Assembly: GCF_007971025.1 (NCBI RefSeq)
Contig: NZ_CP042436.1
Span: 558,001-622,000, forward strand
Source of the DNA: Mucilaginibacter ginsenosidivorans
GTDB lineage: Bacteria > Bacteroidota > Bacteroidia > Sphingobacteriales > Sphingobacteriaceae
Reading direction: 5' to 3'
Length of the DNA: 64,000 bases
Shown here piece by piece: positions 8,404 through 17,922 of the stretch; position 1 is the stretch's first letter, and every line of letters begins with the position of its first letter. The notes below the pieces were generated by a model. It was not told the origin of the DNA, searched no databases, and saw nothing but the letters and a program-made list of their open reading frames with translations. The translations under genes were made by a program, and so were the position numbers.

Positions 8404-9975
8404 TCAGTGCAACAAATACGCTTGCGCCAGTTTTTTGAATGATGCAACCTGGCTTTCCTGCCATTGGCTATCCCTGCCTGATTCTGCCGCCATCAACCTG
8501 GCTGTCAGCGGCGCCGCCTCTATGGCCGCATCTGCGTCCAGGAACAAAAGCCTTACCCTTCGCGCCAATACATCTTCCACCGTCCGGGCCATTTCATGCC
8601 GCACCGCCCATATCACTTCAGCCTGCAGGTATTCGTAACGCGGGTGCAGTTTTTCGCCCCATACTTTGTTTTCATTGGCAAGTGCCAATAGTGATTTCCT
8701 ATCGCTTCCATATACGTACAGGTGATCGTTCCAGTCCGTACCTTGCCGGCTTCCATGTATAGGCAGCTCTTTGGTCCGGCATAATGCCGGCTTTAATCCC
8801 GCTATCTCCATAGCTTTGTCAACTGTATCTTCGGCCATTTTCCGATAGGTTGTCCACTTACCGCCGGTCATCGTTATCAAGCCGGATGCCGACACCACGA
8901 TCCTGTGCCCCCGCGAAATTTCTTTGGTTTTGGATGATTCGTCCTGCGGGGCCGCCAGGGGCCGTAAGCCCGCAAACACGCTTAACACATCCTTTCGTTC
9001 GGGCGGTCGCTCCAGGTACCTGGCGGTGTTTGCCAATATAAAATCTATTTCCTGCTCCCTTGCAACCGGTTCAATGCTATGTTCATCCAGCGGTGTATCG
9101 GTGGTTCCTATCACCAGCTTATCATGCCATGGTACGGCAAACAGTACGCGGCCATCATCCGTTTTTGGGATCATTAGGGCATCAGCCGATGGCATAAACG
9201 ACCGGTTAAGGACCAGGTGTACACCTTGGCTGGGTCTCACCAATGGCTTTTTACCCGGCGAATCCATTTGCAGCAGGTCATCCACAAATACGCCCGTCGC
9301 GTTAATGATCGCCTTTGCTTTCAGATGATAGATTTTCCCTGTTTCAAGGTCATTGGCTACCACCCCCGAAAGCTTCATGTGCCCACCCTTTTCAAGCCCT
9401 GTTACTTTAAAATAGTTAAGTACCACGGCGCCCTGTTCAAGGCAGGTTTGGGCAAGATTTATGGCCAGCCTGGAATCGTCAAACTGGCCGTCGTAATAAA
9501 CAACACCGCCATATAACCCTTTAGGTTCGATACCCGGAAGTCGTTCAAGGGTCTCTTTTTTCGAAATGTGCCTGGTTTTTCCAAAACTTAGTTTGCCTGC
9601 CAGCAGGTCGTAAAAAGCAAGACCAACGCTGTAGTACATGCCTTCCCACCAACGATAATTCGGGATAATAAACGGCAGGTTCTTTACCAGGTGCGGCGCG
9701 TTTTTGAGCAACAGGCCCCGTTCGCGCAGCGCCTCGCGTACAAGGCTGATATTGCCTTGCGCCAGGTAGCGTACGCCGCCATGTACAAGTTTGGTGCTTC
9801 GGCTCGAAGTCCCTTTGGCAAAGTCGGCCTGCTCAAGCAGCAAGGTTTGATAACCCCTCGAGGCAGCATCGAGCGCTATCCCAAGGCCCGTCGCTCCGCC
9901 ACCGGTAATAATAATGTCCCAGGTTTTATCCGGATCCAGTGATCTAACAATTTCGCCCCTGTCGGTAGTTATCAT
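8404..9975 (-). CDS. glpD: Aerobic glycerol-3-phosphate dehydrogenase
   Basis: A 523-residue FAD-dependent enzyme that oxidises glycerol 3-phosphate to dihydroxyacetone phosphate and reduces the quinone pool at the membrane face. The dinucleotide-binding motif GGGATGLGIALDA lies near the N-terminus, followed by SSRSTKLVHGGVRYL and a C-terminal DAO_C domain. The ATG at 9973-9975 is preferred over the TTG one codon upstream. First gene of the glpDKF operon; no regulator gene is adjacent. Confidence 0.96.
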   Translation of the reverse strand: MITTDRGEIVRSLDPDKTWDIIITGGGATGLGIALDAASRGYQTLLLEQADFAKGTSSRSTKLVHGGVRYLAQGNISLVREALRERGLLLKNAPHLVKNLPFIIPNYRWWEGMYYSVGLAFYDLLAGKLSFGKTRHISKKETLERLPGIEPKGLYGGVVYYDGQFDDSRLAINLAQTCLEQGAVVLNYFKVTGLEKGGHMKLSGVVANDLETGKIYHLKAKAIINATGVFVDDLLQMDSPGKKPLVRPSQGVHLVLNRSFMPSADALMIPKTDDGRVLFAVPWHDKLVIGTTDTPLDEHSIEPVAREQEIDFILANTARYLERPPERKDVLSVFAGLRPLAAPQDESSKTKEISRGHRIVVSASGLITMTGGKWTTYRKMAEDTVDKAMEIAGLKPALCRTKELPIHGSRQGTDWNDHLYVYGSDRKSLLALANENKVWGEKLHPRYEYLQAEVIWAVRHEMARTVEDVLARRVRLLFLDADAAIEAAPLTARLMAAESGRDSQWQESQVASFKKLAQAYLLH

Positions 9976-10059
9976 CAAGATAAAAAGAAATAAACCGAAG
10001 GTACTGTATTAGACAGTGTGGGTTCGATATTATTTCGTTATCAAATTTTTAATTCAGTA

Positions 10060-13000
10060 TTACTCGGTCGTGTCCGCTTCCTCTTTCAGCTCATCCTCCT
10101 TTTTGCCACGTCCAAGGTGCACTTTGGGATTGGCCTGCGTACCGGTTATCGTCATGGGTATGCCGAAAATGCCCAAAGGGGGCAGTCCCAGCCTGAATTT
10201 CAGGTTCAGGTCGCCATTAAAACTTACCTGGCCTTCAAACCTCGGCCTGAACCCGGCGATGCGCATTTTGGTACGTTCGATAGTGATGATGTTATTGGCG
10301 ATGGTCGTTTTAATATCCACCTTTGATACATCCCCGGGTTTGCCCAGGCTATCCTTGCCGGTTTCCTTGGCTACCGAGCCGAAAAGCCTGAAACCTTTGA
10401 TCTTCACCTTTTTTATGGAAAGCACGCCGCCGCCTTTAAGCGAGGGGTAAACAGGCTTCATGTCTTTATTCAGCTTGCCGCTCAGTTTATAGTCAAGCGA
10501 AACGATACCCTCTGCCGATGATGCCGACGTTGCCATATCATGGAACAGCTTTACCTGGTTGTAAGCTTTTTTAATATCAAACTCCTTAGCATTAATATGG
10601 TAATCAAAATATGCCCTTTGCGGGGTAACGCTGCCATAAGTGGCGTCCATTACCACCGGGGCGTCTATCATGGTAAAACCAGCCTGCTTCAAAACTATCT
10701 GCCCGTTGCTAATGTCCATTTCACCTTTTACATCGTTAATGTCAAGGCCCTGGTATTTCACCTTCTTCACGTCGGCGGTAAAAGTCAGGTTCAGGTTGGA
10801 TGGTACAAGCACCACGCCTGTCGGCGCCGCGGCTGCTGTTTTTGCCGGCGGGTTTGTAGTAACGGCGGGTGGAGGGCCATCGGCAAAAGCCATAAAATCA
10901 TCCGCAAGTATAAGACCGCTTTTTAAGTTAAAAGTACCGGTCAAAGGCGCGTTGGGCTTCATGGCATAATCTATCACATTGGATAATGCACCATCCAGCA
11001 CAATAACCGAGTTGCCATAATTTGCGGTAAAGGCGTCAAATTTCATCTTGTCCTGCACGAAACTAAACACACCCGTTTTGATGACGAACGGCTTCGGGAA
11101 CAGGTCCGAAGTTAATGCCAGGTTCCTCACCTTCATCGTGCCTTTATTGAACAACTGGTCGTAACGCCCGGCCGTGGCATCGCTTTGCTTACCCTTCAAA
11201 GTAAAATTGGTGGTGATGAGCCCATTCACGCCGTATCCCTTTATCGCGAACACCTTGTATATTTTGCCGATATCCAGCGTACCTTGCGAGTGAATATTGT
11301 ATTGCAGGTCGGCAAAGTTCTTGAGGTCAGCTTTCAGCAGGAACGGCTGCCCCTCAAAAGTCAGCGAAACCGGCTTGATATTTACCTTCAGCCCGCTGAG
11401 CGAGCCTGTATTGTCGGTAATGTTCGCGCTGATCTGCATATCCTTAATGGGATCAGGATAATACTTTGTTTTTACGTAACCGTTTACCAGGTTAATATCG
11501 GCCTTTATCACCGGGAATATCTTTCGTTTCGGAATATAGCGGCCCTTGGTTTGCATATCGAAACTTAATTCGCCGCGCAGGTCGGTTCCTTCTACAGGAT
11601 ATATTTTCTTCAGTTCGTCCAGGTTAAATTTAGAGTGCAGGGCGCCATCCATGGCCAGCCCCGAGGCATTGCTCAGTTTAAAATAACCCTTTAAATAATT
11701 GTTCAATGCGTTCACATTCAAATTGGCAAACTGCATGGTGAAGTGTTTCACATCGTTATCCGGGCAGGACGCATCAAGATCGAAGCTTATGTTTTTTATG
11801 GCTTCCGGAACGGTTGGATATTTGATGTATCCATCCCTGAAGGATGATCTCAGCGTGAATTTTGGTATACTGGTTATCACCGTATCAACATGCCTTATTC
11901 CGCGTTTCTGCAAGCCTGTAGCATATTTGCCTTCAGCCAGTAAATGAAGTGCGTAGCGGCCCTTCAGGTCCACCGATTTGACACCGAATGCCCGGTTCCA
12001 CTTTTCCAGGTCGACCTCCGTATTTATACGGGCAAATATTTGGGGCGATTTTAATCCGTTCACACTGAATTTAGAGTTAAAATAGTCCTTATCAATCCTG
12101 AAATGCAGCGAATCGATACTCAGCGACATGCTGTCAGGATTCAGGTGGGGTACCTTCATTGCCATATCCAGGTAAAGGTCCTGCACAGGCGACGGCGTAT
12201 GATTGTTGGAGATATACCCGTTTCGCGCCTTCATACTAAAGCTAAAATCAGGGTGGATGTTTTTTGAGGCGATGTACTGGCCCGTTAGTTCAACCTGGGC
12301 CTCGCCGGTTCCTTTTACCTCGGTACCGGTTACCCATTTGGCGTACGAAGGCGGCAGGGCTGTGAAAATATCACCTAAATTGGTTTGGCGCGATGTGAAT
12401 TTGAAGTCCATATCATAACCATCCTTTATAAACCCGAACCGGCCGACAAACTTCACCGGCAGCTTGTTGATCATTAAGTCGTTCTTCTGGAAGGCAAAGG
12501 CAAGCGATTTTGTATTGATGCTCGTTACCAGGTCGGCATTCACCGTGCGGTTAACCACATATTGCTTGTTATCATAAGTAAAGTCAGCCTCGGCTATCTC
12601 TACATGCGATTTCAGATCAAAAATATTTTTGGTAAAATCGCCGCTGCCGCGGTAGTTAAAGTTGCGGGCATCTATCTGCGTCGGAATGGAAGCGTCATCG
12701 TAAACGAGGTGGCTCTTTTCTATCACTATTTCCTCAATGCCAAGCGAAGCGGCGCCCGTGTCTGCTTTGGATTGCTCGGCCTGCGGCTGACTTTTATAAA
12801 CACTATAGTTGCCGTGCCCGGCGCTGTCAACCTCGATATTGATAAATGCCTTGCTCAGGTAAACTTTGCTTATCTTGATCTTTGACTGCAGCAACGAGGT
12901 CAAGTCGACGGCAAATGAAATATCCTTGGCAGCGATAAGCGTGTCCTGCTGAAAAGGCGCGCTGCCCTTCAGCGTAAAATCCTCCAGAGTAAGGGTTAGT

Positions 13001-13200
13001 TCAGGGAAGCGTTTGAAGAACGAAAGACTGGTTCCCGAGAAGTTAAGCTGCCCGTTTATACTGTTATTGGCCAGTTGTTTTATCTTTTTCGTGATAGTTT
13101 TCGGGAAAAGCACCGGCAAAAGAAACATTAGCAGGAGTATGCTACCTATGGTAATACCCGTAATTTTCAGCGTTTTAAACAGGATCTTCTTAAATTTCAT
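10060..13200 (-). CDS. AsmA-like/DUF748-type envelope protein
   Basis: A 1046-residue protein with one N-terminal membrane anchor (about 8-30, after the basic MKFKKILFK) and a very long beta-rich periplasmic region. The N-terminal segment (FFKRFPELTLTLEDFTLKG) and the C-terminal KVHLGRGKK region fit the AsmA family, whose members form lipid-conducting bridges or affect outer-membrane biogenesis. ATG at 13198-13200 is preferred over TTG at 13210-13212. The C-terminus is highly charged. It stands alone between the glp operon and a 300-bp spacer. Confidence 0.85.
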   Translation of the reverse strand: MKFKKILFKTLKITGITIGSILLLMFLLPVLFPKTITKKIKQLANNSINGQLNFSGTSLSFFKRFPELTLTLEDFTLKGSAPFQQDTLIAAKDISFAVDLTSLLQSKIKISKVYLSKAFINIEVDSAGHGNYSVYKSQPQAEQSKADTGAASLGIEEIVIEKSHLVYDDASIPTQIDARNFNYRGSGDFTKNIFDLKSHVEIAEADFTYDNKQYVVNRTVNADLVTSINTKSLAFAFQKNDLMINKLPVKFVGRFGFIKDGYDMDFKFTSRQTNLGDIFTALPPSYAKWVTGTEVKGTGEAQVELTGQYIASKNIHPDFSFSMKARNGYISNNHTPSPVQDLYLDMAMKVPHLNPDSMSLSIDSLHFRIDKDYFNSKFSVNGLKSPQIFARINTEVDLEKWNRAFGVKSVDLKGRYALHLLAEGKYATGLQKRGIRHVDTVITSIPKFTLRSSFRDGYIKYPTVPEAIKNISFDLDASCPDNDVKHFTMQFANLNVNALNNYLKGYFKLSNASGLAMDGALHSKFNLDELKKIYPVEGTDLRGELSFDMQTKGRYIPKRKIFPVIKADINLVNGYVKTKYYPDPIKDMQISANITDNTGSLSGLKVNIKPVSLTFEGQPFLLKADLKNFADLQYNIHSQGTLDIGKIYKVFAIKGYGVNGLITTNFTLKGKQSDATAGRYDQLFNKGTMKVRNLALTSDLFPKPFVIKTGVFSFVQDKMKFDAFTANYGNSVIVLDGALSNVIDYAMKPNAPLTGTFNLKSGLILADDFMAFADGPPPAVTTNPPAKTAAAAPTGVVLVPSNLNLTFTADVKKVKYQGLDINDVKGEMDISNGQIVLKQAGFTMIDAPVVMDATYGSVTPQRAYFDYHINAKEFDIKKAYNQVKLFHDMATSASSAEGIVSLDYKLSGKLNKDMKPVYPSLKGGGVLSIKKVKIKGFRLFGSVAKETGKDSLGKPGDVSKVDIKTTIANNIITIERTKMRIAGFRPRFEGQVSFNGDLNLKFRLGLPPLGIFGIPMTITGTQANPKVHLGRGKKEDELKEEADTTE

Positions 13201-13517
13201 CTTCGTAAGCAATCGTACAGGTACGGTTGTATGAAGATAAAAATAAATGGGAAAGTATTTATAAAGATAAGTTTAAGATTGAATGCAATTGGTGATGGTG
13301 TCAAAACAAGGTTAACATGGTTAACACAATCTCCAACGCTTAAGTAGTTAATGTATTGATTATAAGTTATTTATTGTAAAATCTCGTTAAAATGTGTTAC
13401 CATAAAAAGTAACCATCTGACTCGACCTCAAATAGCTATACAGATTTGTGAGTAAATCCTGCAATACCTTTATAAAGTTCTTCCGCCCTAATCACTGGTT
13501 AACTAATCACTAACCTC
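13201..13517. other. Intergenic spacer, AT-rich, no gene seen
   Basis: No open frame with coding character is visible on either strand. The only structure noted is two GTTAAC words separated by ATG (13311-13325), a possible protein-binding site. The spacer must hold the promoter of the AsmA-like gene. Confidence 0.5.
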
Positions 13518-14354
13518 TCAAAACAAACTAAACTGCACCTGCGTTCTTTCAGCTATGATATTCACCGGCTTCTCAGTTGGGGCAAATGAACCGCTGATAT
13601 GATAAACCGCCGTTTCCACAAACCTTGAGGCTACAATAATTTCTGTTTCGCCCGCATGGCGGCTGAAAAGCTCATGCACCAGGTTGGGGTCGTTATTGTC
13701 CTTTGATAAGTGCGCCAAAAACAAGTGGCTCATGAACGCCGGCCGATGGGTAAGAAAAACCTCCAGCGCCTGGGTGTTGGATAAATGCCCCAGTCCGCCG
13801 CGGATACGGCGTTTTAAGTGATAAGGGTAACGTCCCCTTTCCAGCATATCCTCGTCATAATTAGCTTCCAGGAACGCCGCATGACATTTGGCAAAATGCT
13901 CTGTCAGATGTTTGCAGGCCATGCCAATATCGGTAAACACACCAACGGTAACCTGACTACAGGTGATGTTGAAACTGTGTGCATGGGCCGCATCATGAAA
14001 CTTGGGGAATGCCGAAATAGTGATACTGCCTATGGTAACAGGCTCATAAGCCTTGAAAGAAAATACTAATTCGCGTTCAAGGCTCAGGCCGCTGCTTTGC
14101 AATGTTGCCGGGGTAATATACACCGGCAGCCTGTATTTCCGGGAAAGGACGGCAATACCGTTAATATGGTCCGAATGCTCGTGCGATACAAAGATCGCCT
14201 TCACCTTTTGCATGGACAGGCCGAGCCTTTGCATGCGCCTTTCCGTCTCGCGGCAGGATATCCCGGCATCGATCAGGATGGCTTCCTTATCGTTACCGAT
14301 GTAATAGCAGTTGCCGTTGCTGCCCGAATTTAGCGATGCGATGAAAAGCGACAT
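13518..14354 (-). CDS. Metallo-beta-lactamase-fold hydrolase (YycJ/WalJ-like)
   Basis: A 278-residue cytoplasmic metallohydrolase. The zinc motif HEHSDH is at 58-63, with further ligands expected in FTDIGMACKHL and EANYDEDML. The order of motifs matches the YycJ/WalJ group, which are dsDNA 5'-3' exonuclease-like or RNA-processing-like enzymes with a two-metal site. No neighbour points to a specific role. Confidence 0.88.
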   Translation of the reverse strand: MSLFIASLNSGSNGNCYYIGNDKEAILIDAGISCRETERRMQRLGLSMQKVKAIFVSHEHSDHINGIAVLSRKYRLPVYITPATLQSSGLSLERELVFSFKAYEPVTIGSITISAFPKFHDAAHAHSFNITCSQVTVGVFTDIGMACKHLTEHFAKCHAAFLEANYDEDMLERGRYPYHLKRRIRGGLGHLSNTQALEVFLTHRPAFMSHLFLAHLSKDNNDPNLVHELFSRHAGETEIIVASRFVETAVYHISGSFAPTEKPVNIIAERTQVQFSLF

Positions 14355-14571
14355 GATACCTGCAAATTAACCTATTTCGGGGCTATTTTCCACGATTTTT
14401 TCAATTTAGTTTGAGCCCGGGATAAGCGGGCAGACCACCCGTACCTTATTAACAATGAACAGGTTAGCATAAGAAAAATGAAACACAATGGGAAACCGGC
14501 TGTTATACCGATATGAATTGGACCGCCAGGGTACGAATTGTTAATGCGCCCTGGCACAAAACTTAAGTGCT

Positions 14572-14955
14572 ATGAAAACATTCTTCAGGCTATCAGCTGT
14601 GTTGCTGTTATCTGCAGCCACTGCGTTGACTACTACCGCAAAACCGCGACATCACAAAATGAACGATATGTCCTATAACCAGGTTAGCATTATCCCGCTT
14701 AAACATAACCGCGGATTTGCCATTCATGTCGACAAGGCTATCCCCGGAAAATCAATGGTTATCATCAATGACGATTCGGGCAATACCGTGTTTAAAGATT
14801 GCCTTACCAGGGGAACACTCGCAGAAAAAAAGTACATGCTGCGCGAATTGGATAATGGCAAATACAGCGTCGAGATATACGCAAAGGGACACGATATCAA
14901 AACAAATTTCTATATCTACAACAACGGCAACAGGAGGGTCGTCGATATCATGTAA
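14572..14955 (+). CDS. Small secreted protein, paralogue of the next gene
   Basis: A 127-residue exported protein with a Sec signal peptide (MKTFFRLSAVLLLSAATALTT). The mature part shares the pattern K-NRGFAIHV...NTVFKD...LRELDNGKYSVEI with the protein at 15262 (KNDKGFGVKV...NVIFKD...ISALDNGDYKVEV). The short beta-strand-like repeats suggest a compact beta-sandwich, perhaps like the C-terminal sorting-domain folds of the phylum. Function unknown. It is followed by its own terminator. Confidence 0.75.
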   Translation: MKTFFRLSAVLLLSAATALTTTAKPRHHKMNDMSYNQVSIIPLKHNRGFAIHVDKAIPGKSMVIINDDSGNTVFKDCLTRGTLAEKKYMLRELDNGKYSVEIYAKGHDIKTNFYIYNNGNRRVVDIM

Positions 14956-14983
14956 CCGTGCGTTGCGGGTATGCCATTTTTTT

Positions 14984-15022
14984 AAAGCATCATCTTCCAT
15001 TTGGGGTGATGCTTTTGTCGTT
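14984..15022 (+). terminator. Rho-independent terminator after the first small secreted protein
   Basis: The 9-bp stem AAAGCATCA (14984-14992) / TGATGCTTT (15007-15015) has a 14-nt loop and is followed by TGTCGTTTT. Confidence 0.7.
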
Positions 15023-15261
15023 TTAAGGGCACTTTCATCGACAAATTACCAAAATGGCTCTATCAATAGCGCCTCACACTCTACGAAGCATGTATTTTAT
15101 TAATTATTAACCACTTACATGCTAAAAATTGGCAAAAAAGGGCGTTCGTCTATACCTTTCGGGTGGTGGTCTAATACATTTTTTTAATAACCATACTTAT
15201 TGTTGTTTTGGACATTGAAATAACAAAGCAAATTAGGTTTTACAATAAAATTGGTAAAAAA

Positions 15262-15621
15262 ATGAAAAAGACAATCGCAATCGCAGCACTGATATTAGGA
15301 ATAGGTACCAGTGTTTTCGCAGCCCCAAAGGCACCCAAAGCTGACGCAGGTGTTAGCTTCACTTCACTAAAAAATGACAAAGGTTTCGGCGTAAAAGTAG
15401 CCGCTGAAAAATCGGTCATTATTTTTTATGACAACGAACATAACGTAATATTTAAAGACCTTGTATCAAAGGGCCTGCCTACCGAAAAAGGCTATAACAT
15501 CAGCGCCCTTGATAACGGTGACTATAAAGTTGAAGTAAAAACAGAAAGCGGCTCGGTTACCAAACGCATGCATGTTTACGAAGTTGACGGCGCAAAGTCG
15601 TACTTCTTCTTCCAGGAATAA
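15262..15621 (+). CDS. Small secreted protein, paralogue of the preceding gene
   Basis: A 119-residue exported protein; signal peptide MKKTIAIAALILGIGTSVFA. The start is ATG at 15262: an in-frame TTG at 15208 would add an N-terminus unlike a signal peptide. The mature part is homologous by eye to the protein at 14572 (shared FKD, LDNG and KVEV/SVEI blocks). The tandem pair, each with a separate terminator, looks like a duplication with independent expression. Function unknown. Confidence 0.78.
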   Translation: MKKTIAIAALILGIGTSVFAAPKAPKADAGVSFTSLKNDKGFGVKVAAEKSVIIFYDNEHNVIFKDLVSKGLPTEKGYNISALDNGDYKVEVKTESGSVTKRMHVYEVDGAKSYFFFQE

Positions 15622-15647
15622 TTGATAGTTGATAAAGTGCAGTGGCC

Positions 15648-15680
15648 AAAGCATCGCCCCCGTGGGCGGTGCTTTTTTAG
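15648..15680 (+). terminator. Rho-independent terminator after the second small secreted protein
   Basis: The stem AAGCATCGCCC/GGGCGGTGCTT is closed by a short loop and followed by TTTTTTAG. Its outer arm (AAAGCATC) matches that of the preceding terminator, as expected if gene and terminator were duplicated together. Confidence 0.75.
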
Positions 15681-15717
15681 TTTGCAAAAAAGCGAGCGCT
15701 GTTTCTATCTTTAGCGC

Positions 15718-16368
15718 ATGGATTCAACACAAAAACCGCCGCAACTGGACGATGCCGAACTGCGCGTACTTGGTTCGATGATGGAAAAAAGTCGTACCAC
15801 CCCCGATTATTATCCCATGACGATCAATAGCCTGGTAGCTGCCTGCAACCAAAAAACATCGCGCAACCCGGTGGTGCAATACGACAACGAAACCGTAATC
15901 AATGCAGTGAATACCCTGAAGCGGCGCGGCCTTGTGTCCACCGCTACCGGCGGGACCGACAGGGTGGTTAAGTATAAACATAATTTTGCCATCGTCTATC
16001 CGCTTATCCCGTCCGAATTAGCCATAATTTGCCTGCTTATATTGCGCGGGCCCCAAACCCCCGGCGAGTTGAACACCAACTCAGGGCGCTTATATGAGTT
16101 TGAATCGATAGAAGATGTGCAGGTGATCTTGGACAAGTTAGCCTCGGGCGATGACCCATTCATCAAACAGCTCGATCGCCGCCCTGGCCAAAAAGAAGCG
16201 AGGTACATCCACCTGCTTGGCGGCACGGCAAACTGGAGCGAAGAAAGCTATTCTGACAACACCCCGTCACGCTCACCAGGCGAACTGGAGGCGCGGATTA
16301 CTAAACTCGAAACCGACCTGGCTGAATTAAAAGAAGCTTTTGATAAATTAATGAAGGAGTTAATGTAG
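15718..16368 (+). CDS. yceH: YceH family protein (DUF480)
   Basis: A 216-residue protein of the DUF480/YceH family: two winged-helix-like domains (LRVLGSMMEKSRTTPDYYPMT opening, TPGELNTNSGRLYEF in the second), then a C-terminal coiled coil (about 185-216, LEARITKLETDLAELKEAF). The length matches the family. The biochemical role is not established; a DNA- or protein-binding role is inferred from the winged helices. Confidence 0.9.
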   Translation: MDSTQKPPQLDDAELRVLGSMMEKSRTTPDYYPMTINSLVAACNQKTSRNPVVQYDNETVINAVNTLKRRGLVSTATGGTDRVVKYKHNFAIVYPLIPSELAIICLLILRGPQTPGELNTNSGRLYEFESIEDVQVILDKLASGDDPFIKQLDRRPGQKEARYIHLLGGTANWSEESYSDNTPSRSPGELEARITKLETDLAELKEAFDKLMKELM

Positions 16369-16384
16369 CCGGGGTCGTACCTGT

Positions 16385-17248
16385 TCAAAACATTTCAATA
16401 AACCTGCTTAATTCCGCGTCGCGTTCGCGCAGCCAGAAAAGTACCATCGATGCTTTTTGAGGCAGGCTTTTTAATTCAATGAGTTTAATATTCATTGCTG
16501 CGCCGCTTACCGACGATACCGGCTCAATGGAAATGCCCAGGCCTGCTTCCACCAGCCGCAGCACACCCATTGCGTGTGCCGACTCGTGCGCAACATTGGG
16601 CTTAAAGCCGAAGTCCTGGCATATCTGCAATATCGCCTCGACATAACCGACACCCGTAGAAACCTGCGGCAATATAAAGGTCTCGTCTTTCAGCACCGAC
16701 AGGTCGGTAATTTTCTCTTTAGCCAACGGATGGTTGCCGGGTAATATCAGTACATAGTTTTCCCTGTACAATACCTTCGACCGCATTTCCGGCGGTAGCA
16801 TAATATTAGGAGCCACTCCCATATCCGCATTGCGGGCCAGCACCATTTCTATTTGCTCAAAGTTTGATGTTTCCTGCGCGATGGTTTTCAGGTTGGGCCA
16901 CCTTTGCTTCATCCGGACCAGGAAGGGCGGTACCACACTGTTCATTGCCGAACTGGCATGGGTTATCCTAATTTCGCCGGCTTCGCCATTGTTTATTTGA
17001 GCGGCCCGGGCAATGGTTTTGTTCAGATCCTGCAATATCCTGTCCGCCTCCTTCTGAAAAAAAAGGCCGGCCTCGGTTAAGGTAACCGTTCGTTTGCTGC
17101 GATTAAACAGTGTTGCGCCCATCTCATTTTCCAGCAGTTGTATTTGCCTGCTTAATGCCGGCTGCACAATATTGATCTGCCCGGCGGCCTTGCGGTAGTT
17201 GAGCGTCTCGCATAAAACCAGGAAATTTTTGATCTGCTGAATATCCAT
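16385..17248 (-). CDS. LysR-family transcriptional regulator
   Basis: A 287-residue LysR regulator: N-terminal winged helix-turn-helix (about 1-60, KAAGQINIVQPALSRQIQLLE) and a periplasmic-binding-protein-like effector domain (about 88-287). ATG at 17246-17248 is preferred over the adjacent TTG. Divergent from the isochorismatase gene, with a 10-bp inverted repeat in the shared spacer, so it probably controls that operon and itself. Confidence 0.92.
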   Translation of the reverse strand: MDIQQIKNFLVLCETLNYRKAAGQINIVQPALSRQIQLLENEMGATLFNRSKRTVTLTEAGLFFQKEADRILQDLNKTIARAAQINNGEAGEIRITHASSAMNSVVPPFLVRMKQRWPNLKTIAQETSNFEQIEMVLARNADMGVAPNIMLPPEMRSKVLYRENYVLILPGNHPLAKEKITDLSVLKDETFILPQVSTGVGYVEAILQICQDFGFKPNVAHESAHAMGVLRLVEAGLGISIEPVSSVSGAAMNIKLIELKSLPQKASMVLFWLRERDAELSRFIEMF

Positions 17249-17293
17249 CAATAAAAATAAGTTATCAATTAATCAAAATTAAGTATTTTATTT

Positions 17294-17337
17294 TATCAGT
17301 TAAACGCTTTTTTTTTGCTGAAGCACATTAACTGATA
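17294..17337. promoter_or_regulatory. Inverted repeat in the LysR-isochorismatase divergent spacer
   Basis: TATCAGTTAA (17294-17303) and TTAACTGATA (17328-17337) are perfect 10-bp inverted arms, 24 nt apart, ending 12 bp before the ATG at 17350. They could be LysR half-sites or a hairpin over the leader of the isochorismatase gene. Confidence 0.5.
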
Positions 17338-17349
17338 TAAAGATTGTAA

Positions 17350-17922
17350 ATGAGTATGGTGAAAGCGGACAGGCCGGCGTTGATCCTGGTCGACATTCAG
17401 AAAGGATTCGAGGACATTGCCTATTGGGGCGGGCAGAGAAATAATCCTGATGCTGAATCACGGGCACATGAACTGCTGACAATTTGGAGAGATAACGGCC
17501 TTCCGATTTTTCATGTGCAGCATTGCTCTACTACTCTCATTTCCCCACTTCACGAGACTAATGCCGGCAATCAATTTAATGAGCTGGTTGCCCCTATCGA
17601 CGGCGAGCCTGTCATCAAAAAGAATGTAAATAGCGCCTTTATAGGCACCGACTTGCAGGCGCAATTGGATAAAGCCGGAATTACAACCCTGGTTATTGTG
17701 GGCTTAACTACCGATCACTGCATCTCGACAACTACCCGCATGGCCGGGAACCTGGGCTACAAAACTTTCCTGGTTACCGACGCTACCGCAACATTCAATA
17801 AAAAGGGTATCGACGGACAAAATTATTCAGCCGAACTTATTCACGAAACCGCATTGGCAAGTTTAAATAACGAGTTTGCTACGGTTGTAACAACTGACAT
17901 TATAAAACAAAACATATTATGA
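17350..17922 (+). CDS. Isochorismatase-family cysteine hydrolase
   Basis: A 190-residue cytoplasmic hydrolase with the complete catalytic triad: Asp15 (LVDIQKGF), Lys91 (KNVNSAF) and Cys124 (TTDHCISTT). The cis-peptide region precedes the cysteine (VVGLTTDHC). Family members cleave amides such as nicotinamide, biuret or carbamoyl compounds; the substrate here is unknown. The stop overlaps the next start by 4 bp (ATGA at 17919-17922). Confidence 0.92.
   Translation: MSMVKADRPALILVDIQKGFEDIAYWGGQRNNPDAESRAHELLTIWRDNGLPIFHVQHCSTTLISPLHETNAGNQFNELVAPIDGEPVIKKNVNSAFIGTDLQAQLDKAGITTLVIVGLTTDHCISTTTRMAGNLGYKTFLVTDATATFNKKGIDGQNYSAELIHETALASLNNEFATVVTTDIIKQNIL

Noticed and set aside
8435..9328. Several plus-strand frames opposite glpD and similar frames opposite other long genes
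   Set aside because: They are antisense shadows of well-supported genes and show no protein-family features.
14372..14557. 61-residue minus-strand frame upstream of the small secreted proteins
   Set aside because: No convincing ribosome site, low-complexity hydrophobic stretch, and it probably overlaps the divergent promoter region.
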